The notes below the pieces were generated by a model. The model was not told where the DNA came from and searched no databases. It saw only the letters and a list, made by a program, of their open reading frames with translations. A stretch of 64,000 nucleotides of DNA from Curvibacter sp. CHRR-16 (lineage in GTDB: Bacteria > Pseudomonadota > Gammaproteobacteria > Burkholderiales > Burkholderiaceae_C). The DNA is taken from the NCBI RefSeq assembly GCF_018474005.1, contig NZ_JAHCSH010000003.1, forward strand, positions 496,001 to 560,000, in the 5' to 3' direction. Positions 50,793 through 59,883 of this stretch are shown here, one piece after another. Every line of letters begins with the position of its first letter. Positions within the stretch are counted from its first letter, which is position 1. The position numbers and the translations under genes were made by a program.

Positions 50793-52370
50793 TCAGGGCA
50801 GGGGAGTGGTCAGCATGGAGGCGATGGTGCGAATGCCCTCCACGTAGTTGCCCATGCGCATGTTCTCGTCGGGGCCGTGCTGGTTGTTGTCGGCGTTGAC
50901 CAGTGGCACCACGATATAGGACTGCTTGAGCACATCGACCGCACCGCTCATCGGCAGGGTAGAGCCCCACATGCGGATTTTTTCTGGGTCTTTGCCGCGT
51001 GGAGCACGCACGCCTTGTAGCGTCCACTGTGCCAAGGCCGACTCCATGGGCACCCGCGCTGCCGAGGCCGAGCTCGGGTAGGCAATCACGCCCAAGCGGG
51101 CCAGCTTGTCGTAGCGGCTGCGTTCTTCTGCCGTAGGTGTTTCCCCCTCAATGAGGTGGTAGCCGCGTGACTGCACATACTGACGCACCAGCGTGTGCAT
51201 GCGTTGCGGTGGTGTTTCCGGCACGGTGCGGATGTTCAGGCTGGCCGTGGCCGCTGCTGGAATGGCGTTGGCTGCTTTCGTGCCCACTTGGCCTGCGGAC
51301 AGGCCCAAAATGTCCAGTGATGGGAACTGCATCGCCAGCAGCGGGCTGCGTACTGTGGGCTCCAGCGCAGCAATGCCCAGGCGCTTGAGGATGGCCGCCG
51401 CGGGTTGCGAGCTGGCTTCCACTTGCGCACGCTCAGCATCGGTCAGGCTGATGCGGTCGTAGAAACCGGGGAGCACCACCTTGCCATCCTCGTCTTTCAT
51501 GCCAGCGAGCAAACTGGCTAGACGCTGCGCCGGGTTGGGAATGACGTTGCCATACACACCGCTGTGCTGCGCGCTCATAGGGCCAAACACGGTCAAATCC
51601 AACTGCATCGAGCCGCGGTTGCCAAAGTTGATGCTGGGTTCATTGCTGGGTGGCATGGCACCGTCGTAGACGATCAGGCCATCGCTTTGCAGCAGCGTTT
51701 GGTTGTCTTGCATCACGAGGTGCAAGCGCGGTGAGCCTTTCTCTTCCTCCGAGTCCAGCAGCACTTTGATGTGCATGGCCGGATCCACTTGGGCGGCGCG
51801 CAGCGCGTCGATGGCCGCCAAGAACATCACGATGGGCGCTTTGTCGTCTGCAGATGCACGGGCAAACACCCGCCATTCGGGGTTGAACGGCGTGCTCTGG
51901 AGCTGCTCCAAGGGCAGGGTTTGCCACTGGCCTGCTGCATCACGCAGGCGCAGTGTGGGTGTCCATGGCTCGGTCTTCCACTCGCTGGGGGTGACGGGCT
52001 GGGCGTCAAAGTGCATGTAAAACAGCACCGTCTTGGTGGCTGCGGTGGCTTTTCGGGCGGGCAGCTCTGCGTAGACCAAGGGCTTGCCCTCGTTGGGCAG
52101 TTGCCGGGTGGCAAAGCCGCGTTTGGCAAAGGCTTGCGTCAGCCAGTCGGCATTGCGCACAATGTCCGCGGCCTTGCTGGACTCGCTGGGCAGGGCCACA
52201 AATTGCAGGTATTCGGGAAAGCTGGTGCGGGCAAATTGCTCCGCCGTGGCTTGCGTGAGCACGTGCTGGCTCCAAGCCAGTGGTGCGGCGCACAGCACGC
52301 CCAGTGCAGCGGCAGTGCGACGCCAAGCCAAGCCCCGTATGGGGGCCGTCCGATTAAAAAACGGGTGCAT
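50793..52370 (-). CDS. Secreted M20-family metallopeptidase
   Basis: The 525-residue protein has a signal peptide ('TAAALGVLCAAPLAWSQ') and an M20 dipeptidase/carboxypeptidase fold. Metal and catalytic residues are in 'YMHFDAQPV' (H-x-D), 'FARASADDKAP' (Asp), 'LLDSEEEKGSPRL' (Glu-Glu) and the terminal 'NADNNQHGPDENMRMGNY' (His). An internal dimerisation lid domain spans about residues 225-390. Family members cleave dipeptides or small peptides with two zinc ions; the signal peptide places it in the periplasm. The ATG at 52370 is preferred to an upstream start that lengthens the leader by 12 residues. Confidence 0.9.
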   Translation of the reverse strand: MHPFFNRTAPIRGLAWRRTAAALGVLCAAPLAWSQHVLTQATAEQFARTSFPEYLQFVALPSESSKAADIVRNADWLTQAFAKRGFATRQLPNEGKPLVYAELPARKATAATKTVLFYMHFDAQPVTPSEWKTEPWTPTLRLRDAAGQWQTLPLEQLQSTPFNPEWRVFARASADDKAPIVMFLAAIDALRAAQVDPAMHIKVLLDSEEEKGSPRLHLVMQDNQTLLQSDGLIVYDGAMPPSNEPSINFGNRGSMQLDLTVFGPMSAQHSGVYGNVIPNPAQRLASLLAGMKDEDGKVVLPGFYDRISLTDAERAQVEASSQPAAAILKRLGIAALEPTVRSPLLAMQFPSLDILGLSAGQVGTKAANAIPAAATASLNIRTVPETPPQRMHTLVRQYVQSRGYHLIEGETPTAEERSRYDKLARLGVIAYPSSASAARVPMESALAQWTLQGVRAPRGKDPEKIRMWGSTLPMSGAVDVLKQSYIVVPLVNADNNQHGPDENMRMGNYVEGIRTIASMLTTPLP

Positions 52371-52463
52371 GCGGTAAAAATCCTCTGGTTTGTCTGAAAG
52401 GCGCAAGCCTAGCAGGCAAAAAACAGGCCAGCACCCGCAGCCCTGCGATGGAGCTGATGGAAA

Positions 52464-53237
52464 TTAATCCAAGCCCTTCTTGCCGGGAGCCCAATAGGCT
52501 TTGTTGTGGAACTGCCGCCCTTTGATACCCTGTCGGCCCAAAAACTGGCGGATGCGCTGAATGGAGCTGGCTTTGCCGCTGAGTACAAAGGACGCAGATG
52601 GATGGGTTTGCACCCAATCCAAAGCCAGTTTTTCCACGGCAGACAGATGGGAGTCTTCGCCAGTGCGCTCAAGCACACGGGTTGTTTCCAAGCCCAGAGC
52701 CTGGATGACTTCCTGCGTGTCTTGCAGCGACGTCACTTCCAGTGCCGCCAGCACAGGCCCTGCTGCTGGCTGAACGTGGCGCAGTGCGGCCACCAGCCCG
52801 ATGGAGGTTTCATCCCCAAAAACGAAAGCAGGAGAGTCAATCTTGGTCAGGTCAATAGAGCCACGCGGCCCGAAAAAGGTGCACTCATCGCCAGCACGCA
52901 CCCGTCGCGCCCACTCGGCACCAGGGCTTTCGCCATGCAAGTAGGCCAAGATGCGTGTGCTACCTTGTACCGGATCCCACTCCACTGGGGTGTAAGTGCG
53001 TTGTACCCAGCCGCCAAACTGCACCTGAATTTTGTCGCCCGGTGTCCATTGGACATCCTGCAGCGCTGCGCCTTGGATGGTGATCATCCTGAACTTGTCT
53101 CCCAGCGCTTCAACGGCAGTGACCTGTGCGGGGCGCATCAGGATTTTGTGCAAGACAGATTCGAACAAGCCTGTGCGCTTGTCCAACGATGGGGTGCTTT
53201 CGTCTGAGCGTGTTTGTGGTGCAGACAGATCCGTCAT
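52464..53237 (-). CDS. Siderophore-interacting FAD protein (ViuB-like)
   Basis: The 257-residue flavoprotein belongs to the SIP family of NAD(P)H-dependent ferric-siderophore reductases. The FAD-binding 'QRTYTPVEWD' (RxYT), 'YLHGESPGAEWARRVRAGDECTFFGPRGS' and the C-terminal 'NKAYWAPGKKGLD' are diagnostic. It would release iron from siderophores in the cytosol. No siderophore synthesis or receptor gene is adjacent in the window. Confidence 0.9.
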   Translation of the reverse strand: MTDLSAPQTRSDESTPSLDKRTGLFESVLHKILMRPAQVTAVEALGDKFRMITIQGAALQDVQWTPGDKIQVQFGGWVQRTYTPVEWDPVQGSTRILAYLHGESPGAEWARRVRAGDECTFFGPRGSIDLTKIDSPAFVFGDETSIGLVAALRHVQPAAGPVLAALEVTSLQDTQEVIQALGLETTRVLERTGEDSHLSAVEKLALDWVQTHPSASFVLSGKASSIQRIRQFLGRQGIKGRQFHNKAYWAPGKKGLD

Positions 53238-53265
53238 AGGTGTTTCTCCGTGTAATGGGTGGTGT

Positions 53266-53610
53266 TCATTTCATACCGTGTGGCGCCGCTTCGGAGGAGC
53301 CAAACTGCCCACCCCAACGGCTTTGGAAGCGGCGCTTGAACAGCTCCCGCTCATCGTTTGTCATGCCTTGCCAGCGTTGGCGCATCTTGCCGCGCAAACC
53401 GCCGCCGCCCAGTAGCAGTTTGCTCAGCACAAACAAGCCCATGGCCTGCCAATAATCAATCGGCTTGACCCCCGCGAACACGGCAGGCATGAGCCAGTTC
53501 CACAGCAGCATGACCACTGCACTGACTACAGCAAGCACCGCCACCAGTAGCACGCCCATGGCCAGCGCTTTGGTGGCGCGCCCCCGTCGATTGGCAATAA
53601 ATGGTTTCAT
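53266..53610 (-). CDS. Small inner-membrane protein next to a sigma factor
   Basis: The 114-residue protein has a short basic N-terminus, a long hydrophobic helix ('ALAMGVLLVAVLAVVSAVVMLLWNWLMPAVF', about residues 15-45), a second hydrophobic stretch ('YWQAMGLFVLSKLLLGGG') and a charged C-terminal tail ('RGKMRQRWQGMTNDERELFKRRFQSRWG'). I do not recognise a named family. It is 16 bp downstream of the sigma factor gene on the same strand, so it could be co-expressed with it, possibly as a membrane regulator, but it lacks any known anti-sigma motif. Confidence 0.75.
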   Translation of the reverse strand: MKPFIANRRGRATKALAMGVLLVAVLAVVSAVVMLLWNWLMPAVFAGVKPIDYWQAMGLFVLSKLLLGGGGLRGKMRQRWQGMTNDERELFKRRFQSRWGGQFGSSEAAPHGMK

Positions 53611-53626
53611 GGTTGGGTTTCCTTTG

Positions 53627-54217
53627 TTAGGTTAGTTCGTCGTAAAACGGTTGCAGTCGGTTTCTCAGATGCAGCACTGCGCGTCGTTTCCAGCCCAGCA
53701 GGGTGTTGACGTTGGTGCCGCTGTGTGTGGCCATGTCCTGAAAGCTCAGGCCTTCCAGTTCATGGCCTATGAACACGTCGCGCTCGTTGGGGGGTAATTC
53801 GTCCAAGGCGTTGGAGATGGCCTCTAGCAGCATCGCTCGCATGTAGGCGGCTTCGGGGCCACCATCGGGATCGGGCAAAGCTTCTTCAAGATAGAGATAC
53901 TCAGCCTCGTCATCGTCTTGCCCCGATGCATCCGACCATGACTCTTCGCGCTTTTTGCGGAAACGGTCGATGATGCGGTTGCGAGCCACCCGCGCCAGCC
54001 AAGCGCCCACTTGCTCAATCGGCTCGGGCAATGCCCACGCCTGCGTGAACTCGAACAGCACATCCTGCAAGATGTCTTCTGCATCGCCAGCATTGGGTAC
54101 GCGCCGGCGAATAAAACCCAGCAACCGTGCACGTTCGCGCACGATGATGGCAGCAATGTCATCGGTGTGCGGGGTCATCGGTCTATATAAGGCATGGGGA
54201 TCGAGCGTCGTGTCCAT
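53627..54217 (-). CDS. ECF-like RNA polymerase sigma factor
   Basis: The product of about 196 residues has sigma region 2 ('RERARLLGFIRRRVPNAGDAEDILQDVLFEFTQAW', 'WLARVARNRIIDRFRKKREE') and region 4 ('ALDELPPNERDVFIGHELEGLSFQDMATHSGTNVNTLLGWKRRAVLHLRNRL') joined by an acidic linker ('DASGQDDDEAEYLYLEE'). The layout is that of sigma-70 family ECF factors. No anti-sigma gene of a known type follows; the next gene is a small membrane protein. The start is uncertain: I use 54217, but an ATG at 54178 also fits. Confidence 0.85.
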   Translation of the reverse strand: MDTTLDPHALYRPMTPHTDDIAAIIVRERARLLGFIRRRVPNAGDAEDILQDVLFEFTQAWALPEPIEQVGAWLARVARNRIIDRFRKKREESWSDASGQDDDEAEYLYLEEALPDPDGGPEAAYMRAMLLEAISNALDELPPNERDVFIGHELEGLSFQDMATHSGTNVNTLLGWKRRAVLHLRNRLQPFYDELT

Positions 54218-54299
54218 AACTGTATAGACGGATGGCGCGCCAAAATATTGTGGCAACGGATAAAAAAAATGCACAGCCCATGGTTGTTACCATTGCCTT

Positions 54300-55130
54300 A
54301 TGACATTTCTCGACCAACTCCACGCCGCCGAACGCCAAAATCAATCCCTGCTGTGCGTTGGCCTAGACCCCGAGCCCAGCCGCCTGCCCCTGTCCATGCG
54401 CGGCGATACCCACCGCCTGTACGACTTTTGCGCCGCCATCGTCGATGCCACGGCCGACTTGGTCATCGCCTTCAAGCCGCAAATCGCCTATTTCGCCGCT
54501 TGCGGTGCCGAAGCCCAGCTGGAAAAACTGATGCGCCACATGCGTGCCGCAGCGCCCCATGTGCCCATCATTTTGGATGCCAAGCGTGGCGACATTGGCA
54601 GCACGGCCGAGCAGTACGCCAAAGAAGCCTTCGAGCGCTATGGGGCGGATGCCGTGACGCTCTCGCCCTTCATGGGTTGGGATTCGGTGGAGCCCTACTT
54701 GCGCTTTGAGGGCAAGGGCGCTTTCTTGCTCTGCCGCACCTCCAATCCCGGGGGGGACGATCTGCAAAGCCAAACCCTGCACAGCGTGCCCGGCCAGCCC
54801 AAGGTGTTTGAGCACGTGGCCAGCTTGGCCCAAGGCCCATGGAACCGCAACGGCCAACTCGGCCTGGTGGTGGGGGCGACGTACCCTGCTGAAATTGCCC
54901 GCGTGCGCGAACTGGCCCCCACGCTGCCGCTGCTCATTCCCGGCGTAGGCGCCCAAGGTGGTGACGCCGTGGCCACCGTGCGCGCAGGCTACACCCCTAA
55001 TGGCCCCATCGTTGTCAACTCCTCCCGCGCCGTGCTCTACGCCAGCGCAGGCGAAGACTTCGCCGCTGCCGCCCGCAGCGTGGCACAAGCCACGCGGGAG
55101 CAGTTGGAGTTGGCCAAGGCGGCGGCCTGA
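54300..55130 (+). CDS. pyrF: Orotidine 5'-phosphate decarboxylase
   Basis: The 276-residue enzyme makes UMP, the last step of de novo pyrimidine synthesis. The active-site motif 'LDAKRGDIGSTAEQYAKEAF' (DxKxxDI) and 'FKPQIAYFAACG' are those of the longer PyrF type 2 enzymes, followed by 'VVGATYPAEIARVRELAP' and 'IPGVGAQGGD'. No ribosome binding site is obvious before the ATG. It is a single gene divergent from the sigma factor. Confidence 0.95.
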   Translation: MTFLDQLHAAERQNQSLLCVGLDPEPSRLPLSMRGDTHRLYDFCAAIVDATADLVIAFKPQIAYFAACGAEAQLEKLMRHMRAAAPHVPIILDAKRGDIGSTAEQYAKEAFERYGADAVTLSPFMGWDSVEPYLRFEGKGAFLLCRTSNPGGDDLQSQTLHSVPGQPKVFEHVASLAQGPWNRNGQLGLVVGATYPAEIARVRELAPTLPLLIPGVGAQGGDAVATVRAGYTPNGPIVVNSSRAVLYASAGEDFAAAARSVAQATREQLELAKAAA

Positions 55131-55229
55131 TTTTTCACGAGACACCTTAGCTCTGCACGCCTGACGGCCACGCCTTGCGCGTGGATCGGGCGTGACAAGG
55201 CCTCATGAAAACCCCAATAGAAAACGTAT

Positions 55230-55245
55230 GCGCAAACGTTTGCGC
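55230..55245. promoter_or_regulatory. RbsR (LacI-type) operator, perfect 16-bp palindrome
   Basis: GCGCAAACGTTTGCGC is an exact palindrome with the central CG and CAAACGTTTG core of LacI/PurR/RbsR operators. It is 49 bases upstream of rbsB, and a LacI-family gene lies in the same operon, so RbsR is the expected binder. Confidence 0.85.
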
Positions 55246-55294
55246 GTGAGGCAAAATCCAAATTCCAACAACCATCAATGAGAAGGAGACATCA

Positions 55295-56239
55295 ATGACA
55301 TTCACACGCCGTACCGTACAAACCGCTGCTGCTCTGGCCCTGCTGGGCGGCTTGGTGGCTCAGCCTGCATTGGCGCAAGAAAAGCCCAAGGTCGCGCTGA
55401 TCATGAAGTCCTTGGCCAATGAGTTCTTCCGCACCATGGAAGACGGTGCCAAGGCCCACCAAAAAGCCCACGCCAAGGACTACACCTTGGTGACCAACGG
55501 CATCAAAGACGAAACCGACACCGCCGCACAGATCAAGATGGTTGAGCAAATGGTGGCCCAAAAGGTGCAAGCCTTGGTAATCGCTCCTGCCGATTCCAAG
55601 GCCTTGGTGCCGGCCATCAAAGCCGCTATCGACAAGGGCATCTTGGTGGTCAACATCGACAACCAACTGGACGCTGCCGCGCTTAAGGAAAAGTCCATCA
55701 CCGTGCCGTTTGTGGGCCCTGACAACCGCGCTGGTGCGCGCTTGGTCGGTGATCATTTGGCCAAGACACTCAAGTCCGGTGACAAGGTGGGCATCATCGA
55801 AGGCGTGTCCACCACGTTCAACGCGCAGCAGCGCACCTTGGGCTACCAAGACGCGATGAAAGCCGCTGGCATCACCGTGGTGGGTGTGCAGTCGGGCCAA
55901 TGGGAAATCGACAAGGGCAACACCGTGGCCGCTGGCATGCTGCGTGAGCACCCCGACCTGAAGGCGCTGCTGGCTGGCAACGACAACATGGCCCTGGGCG
56001 CTGTAGCCGCCGTCAAGGCTGCTGGCAAGGCCGGCAAAGTGGCCGTGGTGGGCTACGACAACATCTCCGCCATCAAGCCCATGCTGGCCGATGGCCGCGT
56101 GTTGGCCACGGCTGACCAGTATGGTGACAAGCAAGCCGTGTTCGGCATCGAAACCGTGCTCAAGGCCTTGGCCGAGAAGAAAAAGCAAGCCGACATGCCT
56201 GCTCTGATCAAGACCGACGTGGTTTTGGTGACCAAGTAA
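55295..56239 (+). CDS. rbsB: Ribose-type ABC transporter substrate-binding protein
   Basis: The 314-residue periplasmic protein has a signal peptide ('TAAALALLGGLVAQPALAQ') and a type-I sugar-binding fold: 'ALIMKSLANEFFRTMEDGAKA', 'QKVQALVIAPADSKALVPAIKAAIDKGILVVNIDNQLD' and 'VVGYDNISAIKPMLADGRVLATADQ'. AAGGAGACATCA precedes the ATG. It leads the operon rbsB-A-C-R-D. Ribose is likely because rbsD follows, although related sugars cannot be excluded. Confidence 0.9.
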   Translation: MTFTRRTVQTAAALALLGGLVAQPALAQEKPKVALIMKSLANEFFRTMEDGAKAHQKAHAKDYTLVTNGIKDETDTAAQIKMVEQMVAQKVQALVIAPADSKALVPAIKAAIDKGILVVNIDNQLDAAALKEKSITVPFVGPDNRAGARLVGDHLAKTLKSGDKVGIIEGVSTTFNAQQRTLGYQDAMKAAGITVVGVQSGQWEIDKGNTVAAGMLREHPDLKALLAGNDNMALGAVAAVKAAGKAGKVAVVGYDNISAIKPMLADGRVLATADQYGDKQAVFGIETVLKALAEKKKQADMPALIKTDVVLVTK

Positions 56240-56249
56240 TCCACCCCCA

Positions 56250-56274
56250 CCAAGGCCCTCGCAAGAGGGCTTGG
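56250..56274 (+). terminator. Intercistronic stem-loop between rbsB and rbsA
   Basis: CCAA and GCCCTC pair with GAGGGC and TTGG around a GCAA tetraloop (GNRA type), with one bulged G. It begins 10 bases after the rbsB stop. Such hairpins partly terminate or protect the upstream mRNA so that the binding protein is made in excess over the membrane components; the gene-order context fits that role. Confidence 0.65.
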
Positions 56275-56290
56275 TTAGACAGCCGTGCTT

Positions 56291-57856
56291 ATGACTCGCG
56301 CCGATTCTTCTCCCTCCACCGCTGCGCTGCGCATGCAGCTCGCGGGCATAGGCAAGACCTATGCAGGCCCCGTGTTGGCCGATGTTTCCTTGTCCTTGCA
56401 GGCGGGCCAAGTGCTGGCCCTGACAGGAGAGAACGGAGCGGGCAAAAGCACGCTGTCCAAAATCATTTGTGGCTTGGTCAGTCCCTCCAGCGGCAGCATG
56501 CTGCTCGATGGTCAAGCCTTTGCCCCCACCTCGCGCCGCGATGCCGAAGCGCAAGGTGTGCGCATGGTCATGCAGGAGTTGGGCCTCATTCCCACCCTGA
56601 GTGTGGCCGAAAACCTGTTGCTAGACCGGCTGCCCCACCGCGCTGGCTGGCTCAAGGACAAAGAGCTGCGCGCCTTGGCGCAAGCCCAGCTCGACAAAAT
56701 GGGCATCCACGACATTGACCCTGCCACTCCCGTGGGGCAGCTGGGCATTGGTCAGCAGCAAATGGTGGAGATCGCCCGCAACCTGCAAGACTCCACGCGG
56801 GTGCTCATTCTGGATGAGCCCACCGCCATGCTCACTGCCCGTGAGACCGAGCACTTGTTCGCCCAGATCGCCCTGCTCAAGCAGCGCGGCGTGGCGCTTA
56901 TTTATGTTTCGCACCGCCTTGAAGAGCTACAGCGCATTGCCGACCAAGTGGCCGTCTTGCGCGACGGTTTGCTGGTCGATGTGCGTCCCATGGCGGGTGT
57001 GCAAGAGGCCGAACTGGTCGAGCGCATGGTGGGCCACCACGTGCACGAAGACTTGCAGCGCCCCATACGTCCCGCAGGCCCTGTGCTGCTGCGCGCCCAT
57101 GGCATTGGCCGTGGCAAAGCGGTGCAAGGCGTAGATTTGGAACTGCGTGCTGGCCAAATCATGGGCATAGCCGGGTTGGTCGGCGCAGGTCGTACCGAGT
57201 GCATACGCCTTTTGTATGGCGCCGACCGCATGGACAGTGGCAAGCTGGAGGTGTTCACCCAAGCCAGCCAGCGGCACGGTTTGCGCGGCCCGTGGCGCTC
57301 CCCTATGCAAGCCATGCGCGCAGGCATCGGTCTGGTGACTGAAGACCGCAAATCCCAGGGTTTGCTGCTACCCCAGTCCATCCGTGTCAACATGACCCTG
57401 TCGGACGTACCCGCCATCGCCCGCGCAGGCTGGCTGCGCAGTGCCCATGAGCATGGCGTGGCCCGCAGCCTGATTGAGCGTCTGCGTGTGCGCTCGCACA
57501 GCGAGGAGCAACCTGTCTCCACCCTGAGTGGCGGCAATCAGCAAAAAGTGGTGCTGGCCCGCTGGCTGCACCGCGAATGCGAGGTGCTGCTGCTGGACGA
57601 ACCCACCCGTGGCGTAGACGTTGGCGCCCGCGCCGAAATCTACGCTGAACTCGAACAAATGGCTGCTGCAGGCAAAGCCCTGCTGGTGGTCTCTAGTGAC
57701 TTGCGCGAACTGCTGGCCCTGTGCGACCGCATCGGCGTCATGCACGCAGGTCGCTTGGTGCAAACCTTTGAGCGTGGTGCTTGGAGTGAGCAAGCCATCT
57801 TGGCTGCCGCTTTTGGTGAAAGCACCCAACCCAACCCCACAACCCAGACACTATGA
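56291..57856 (+). CDS. rbsA: Ribose ABC transporter ATP-binding protein
   Basis: The 521-residue protein has two fused ATPase domains. The first has Walker A 'GENGAGKST', signature 'LGIGQQQMVEIARNL' and Walker B 'VLILDEPTAML'. The second has the degenerate 'GLVGAGRTE', signature 'LSGGNQQKVVLARWL' and 'VLLLDEPTRGVDVGA', the arrangement of RbsA/MglA. I start at the ATG at 56291; a GTG lies 6 bases earlier. The stop overlaps rbsC. Confidence 0.93.
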   Translation: MTRADSSPSTAALRMQLAGIGKTYAGPVLADVSLSLQAGQVLALTGENGAGKSTLSKIICGLVSPSSGSMLLDGQAFAPTSRRDAEAQGVRMVMQELGLIPTLSVAENLLLDRLPHRAGWLKDKELRALAQAQLDKMGIHDIDPATPVGQLGIGQQQMVEIARNLQDSTRVLILDEPTAMLTARETEHLFAQIALLKQRGVALIYVSHRLEELQRIADQVAVLRDGLLVDVRPMAGVQEAELVERMVGHHVHEDLQRPIRPAGPVLLRAHGIGRGKAVQGVDLELRAGQIMGIAGLVGAGRTECIRLLYGADRMDSGKLEVFTQASQRHGLRGPWRSPMQAMRAGIGLVTEDRKSQGLLLPQSIRVNMTLSDVPAIARAGWLRSAHEHGVARSLIERLRVRSHSEEQPVSTLSGGNQQKVVLARWLHRECEVLLLDEPTRGVDVGARAEIYAELEQMAAAGKALLVVSSDLRELLALCDRIGVMHAGRLVQTFERGAWSEQAILAAAFGESTQPNPTTQTL

Positions 57857-58845
57857 GCACACCTGCAACGTCCTCTAGCCTGGCCAAGTCCTACGGCAAC
57901 AACTCTTGGAGCACCTACATCGGCTTGGGGGTGGTTTTGCTGTCCATGGTGGCCCTGTTCAGTTTCTTGAGCGAATATTTCTTCACGCTGGAAACCTTTG
58001 TCACCATCGCCAACGAAATTCCCGCTCTCACCGTCATGGCCGTGGGCATGACCTTTGTGCTCGTCATCGCAGGCATCGACTTGTCGGTCGGCTCCGTGTT
58101 GGCTCTGAGCGCCGCCATGACGGCAGCGGCCATCTTGCAGTGGCACTGGGGCGTGCTGCCCGCCACCTTGCTGGGCTTGGTTACAGGCTTGGTGTGCGGC
58201 TCCATCACCGGGGCTGTGTCGGTGGCGTGGCGTTTGCCCAGTTTCATCGTGTCGTTGGGCATGCTCGAAGCGGTGCGCGGTGCCGCGTACTTGGTAACGG
58301 ACTCGCGCACCCAGTACGTGGGTGGTGCCATGTCTACCCTGGCCGCCCCATGGATTGGTGGCGTGTCTGTGGCGTTTGTGCTGGCTTTGGCCTTGGTGGT
58401 GGCGGGGCAGTTGGTGCTCACCCGCACCGTGTTGGGCCGCTACGTGGTGGGTATTGGCACCAACGAAGAAGCCATGCGCTTGGCCGGGATCGATCCTCGC
58501 CCAGTGCGCATCATGGTGTTTGCGGCCACGGGCTTTTTGGCCGCGCTGGCGGGCATGATGCAGTCGGCCCGCCTTGAGGCAGCAGACCCCAACGCAGGCA
58601 TCGGCATCGAGCTGCAAGTCATTGCCGCCGTGGTCATTGGTGGCACCAGCCTCATGGGCGGTCGCGGTTCGGTCATCAACACCTTCTTTGGCGTGCTCAT
58701 CATTGCTGTGCTGGAGGCGGGCTTGGCCCAGATTGGTGCCAGCGAACCGGTCAAGCGCATCGTGACGGGTGCAGTCATCGTAGTGGCCGTGGTCATTGAC
58801 ACCCTGCGCCAGCGCCGCGCCGAGCGCCGCCTAGGCCAGCACTGA
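57853..58845 (+). CDS. rbsC: Ribose ABC transporter permease
   Basis: The 330-residue polytopic inner-membrane protein (8 to 10 helices) carries the family signature 'TVMAVGMTFVLVIAGIDLSVGSVLALSAAMTA' and the cytoplasmic coupling motif region 'GTNEEAMRLAGIDPRPVRIMVF', then 'VVIGGTSLMGGRGSVINTFFGVLII'. Its ATG overlaps the rbsA stop (ATGA). It forms the pore with RbsA and RbsB. Confidence 0.93.
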   Translation: MSTPATSSSLAKSYGNNSWSTYIGLGVVLLSMVALFSFLSEYFFTLETFVTIANEIPALTVMAVGMTFVLVIAGIDLSVGSVLALSAAMTAAAILQWHWGVLPATLLGLVTGLVCGSITGAVSVAWRLPSFIVSLGMLEAVRGAAYLVTDSRTQYVGGAMSTLAAPWIGGVSVAFVLALALVVAGQLVLTRTVLGRYVVGIGTNEEAMRLAGIDPRPVRIMVFAATGFLAALAGMMQSARLEAADPNAGIGIELQVIAAVVIGGTSLMGGRGSVINTFFGVLIIAVLEAGLAQIGASEPVKRIVTGAVIVVAVVIDTLRQRRAERRLGQH

Positions 58846-58869
58846 GTAGCGGCCTGCTACCCTCGGCGC

Positions 58870-59883
58870 ATGGCCACTATCAAAGACGTCGCATTGCAGG
58901 CTGGGGTATCGGTCACCACGGTGTCGCACGTGGTGAACAAAACCCGCCACGTCAGCCCCGAGGCGCTGCAGCGTGTGGAGCGCGCTATCCGCGACTTGGG
59001 CTATGTGCCCAGCGCCGTGGCCCGCAGCCTCAAGCGCAACAGCACCCACACGCTGGGCATGCTCATCCCCAACAGCTCCAACCCCTACTTTGCCGAGATC
59101 GTGCGTGCTGTAGAGGATCGCTGCTTTGGCGCGGGTTACGCCCTGGTGCTGTGCAATACCGACGACGAACCGCACCGCCAACACATCTACCTGCAGGTGC
59201 TGGCTGAGCGGCGCATAGACGGGCTCATCGTCATCTCCACCGGGGATGACCAAGACCTCATCACCATGCTGCACGGCATGACCATCCCTACCGTGGTGGT
59301 AGACCGCGAGATACCCGATCCGACTGGAGACCAAATTGGCGCCGACCAACTGCACGGTGCTTTGCTCGCCGTGCGCCACTTGGTCTCGCTGGGGCATAGA
59401 CACATCGCCTGCATAGGCGGGCCTGAAGGCTTGGCCCCCAGCCAGCAGCGCATAGCCGGTTGGCAGCAAGCACTGGCCGAAGCGGGCGTCAATGCGGCGG
59501 CAGACCAGCTCTGGCGTGGCAACTTCAGCGCCCAAGGCGGCTACGAAGCCATGCATGCCATCTTGCGCTCGCAGCAGCGCCCCAGTGCGGTGTTTGCGTG
59601 CAACGACCTCATGGCCATAGGTGCACTGCGCGCCGCCCATGAGATAGGCCTGCGCGTGCCCGATGAACTGTCCATCGTCGGCTTTGACGACATCGAGCTG
59701 GCCAACTTTTGCTCCCCACCGCTGACCACTGTGTCCCAACCCAAGCAGCGCATAGGCGCGTTGGCGGTGGACATGCTGCTAGAGCGCGTCAAAGGCCGCC
59801 GCCAAGCCGTGCGCAAGGTGCTGCTGCATCCCGAGCTGCACGTGCGCGCCTCCACTGCCCCCAATTCCATCCATTTGCCATGA
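58870..59883 (+). CDS. rbsR: LacI-family repressor of the ribose operon
   Basis: The 337-residue repressor has the LacI helix-turn-helix 'TIKDVALQAGVSVTTVSHVVNKTRHVSPE' at residues 3-31 and a periplasmic-binding-like effector domain ('LGMLIPNSSNPYFAEIVRAVEDRCFGAGYALVLCNTDD', 'AVFACNDLMAIGALRAAHEIGLRVPDELSIVGFDDIELA'). The 55230 palindrome is its likely operator. It sits inside the operon between rbsC and rbsD, so it is autoregulated. Confidence 0.92.
   Translation: MATIKDVALQAGVSVTTVSHVVNKTRHVSPEALQRVERAIRDLGYVPSAVARSLKRNSTHTLGMLIPNSSNPYFAEIVRAVEDRCFGAGYALVLCNTDDEPHRQHIYLQVLAERRIDGLIVISTGDDQDLITMLHGMTIPTVVVDREIPDPTGDQIGADQLHGALLAVRHLVSLGHRHIACIGGPEGLAPSQQRIAGWQQALAEAGVNAAADQLWRGNFSAQGGYEAMHAILRSQQRPSAVFACNDLMAIGALRAAHEIGLRVPDELSIVGFDDIELANFCSPPLTTVSQPKQRIGALAVDMLLERVKGRRQAVRKVLLHPELHVRASTAPNSIHLP

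Noticed and set aside
55292..56554. 420-codon open frame antisense to rbsB and rbsA
   Set aside because: It crosses two well-supported genes and their intercistronic hairpin, is rich in His/Gln/Gly shadow residues, and has no motif.
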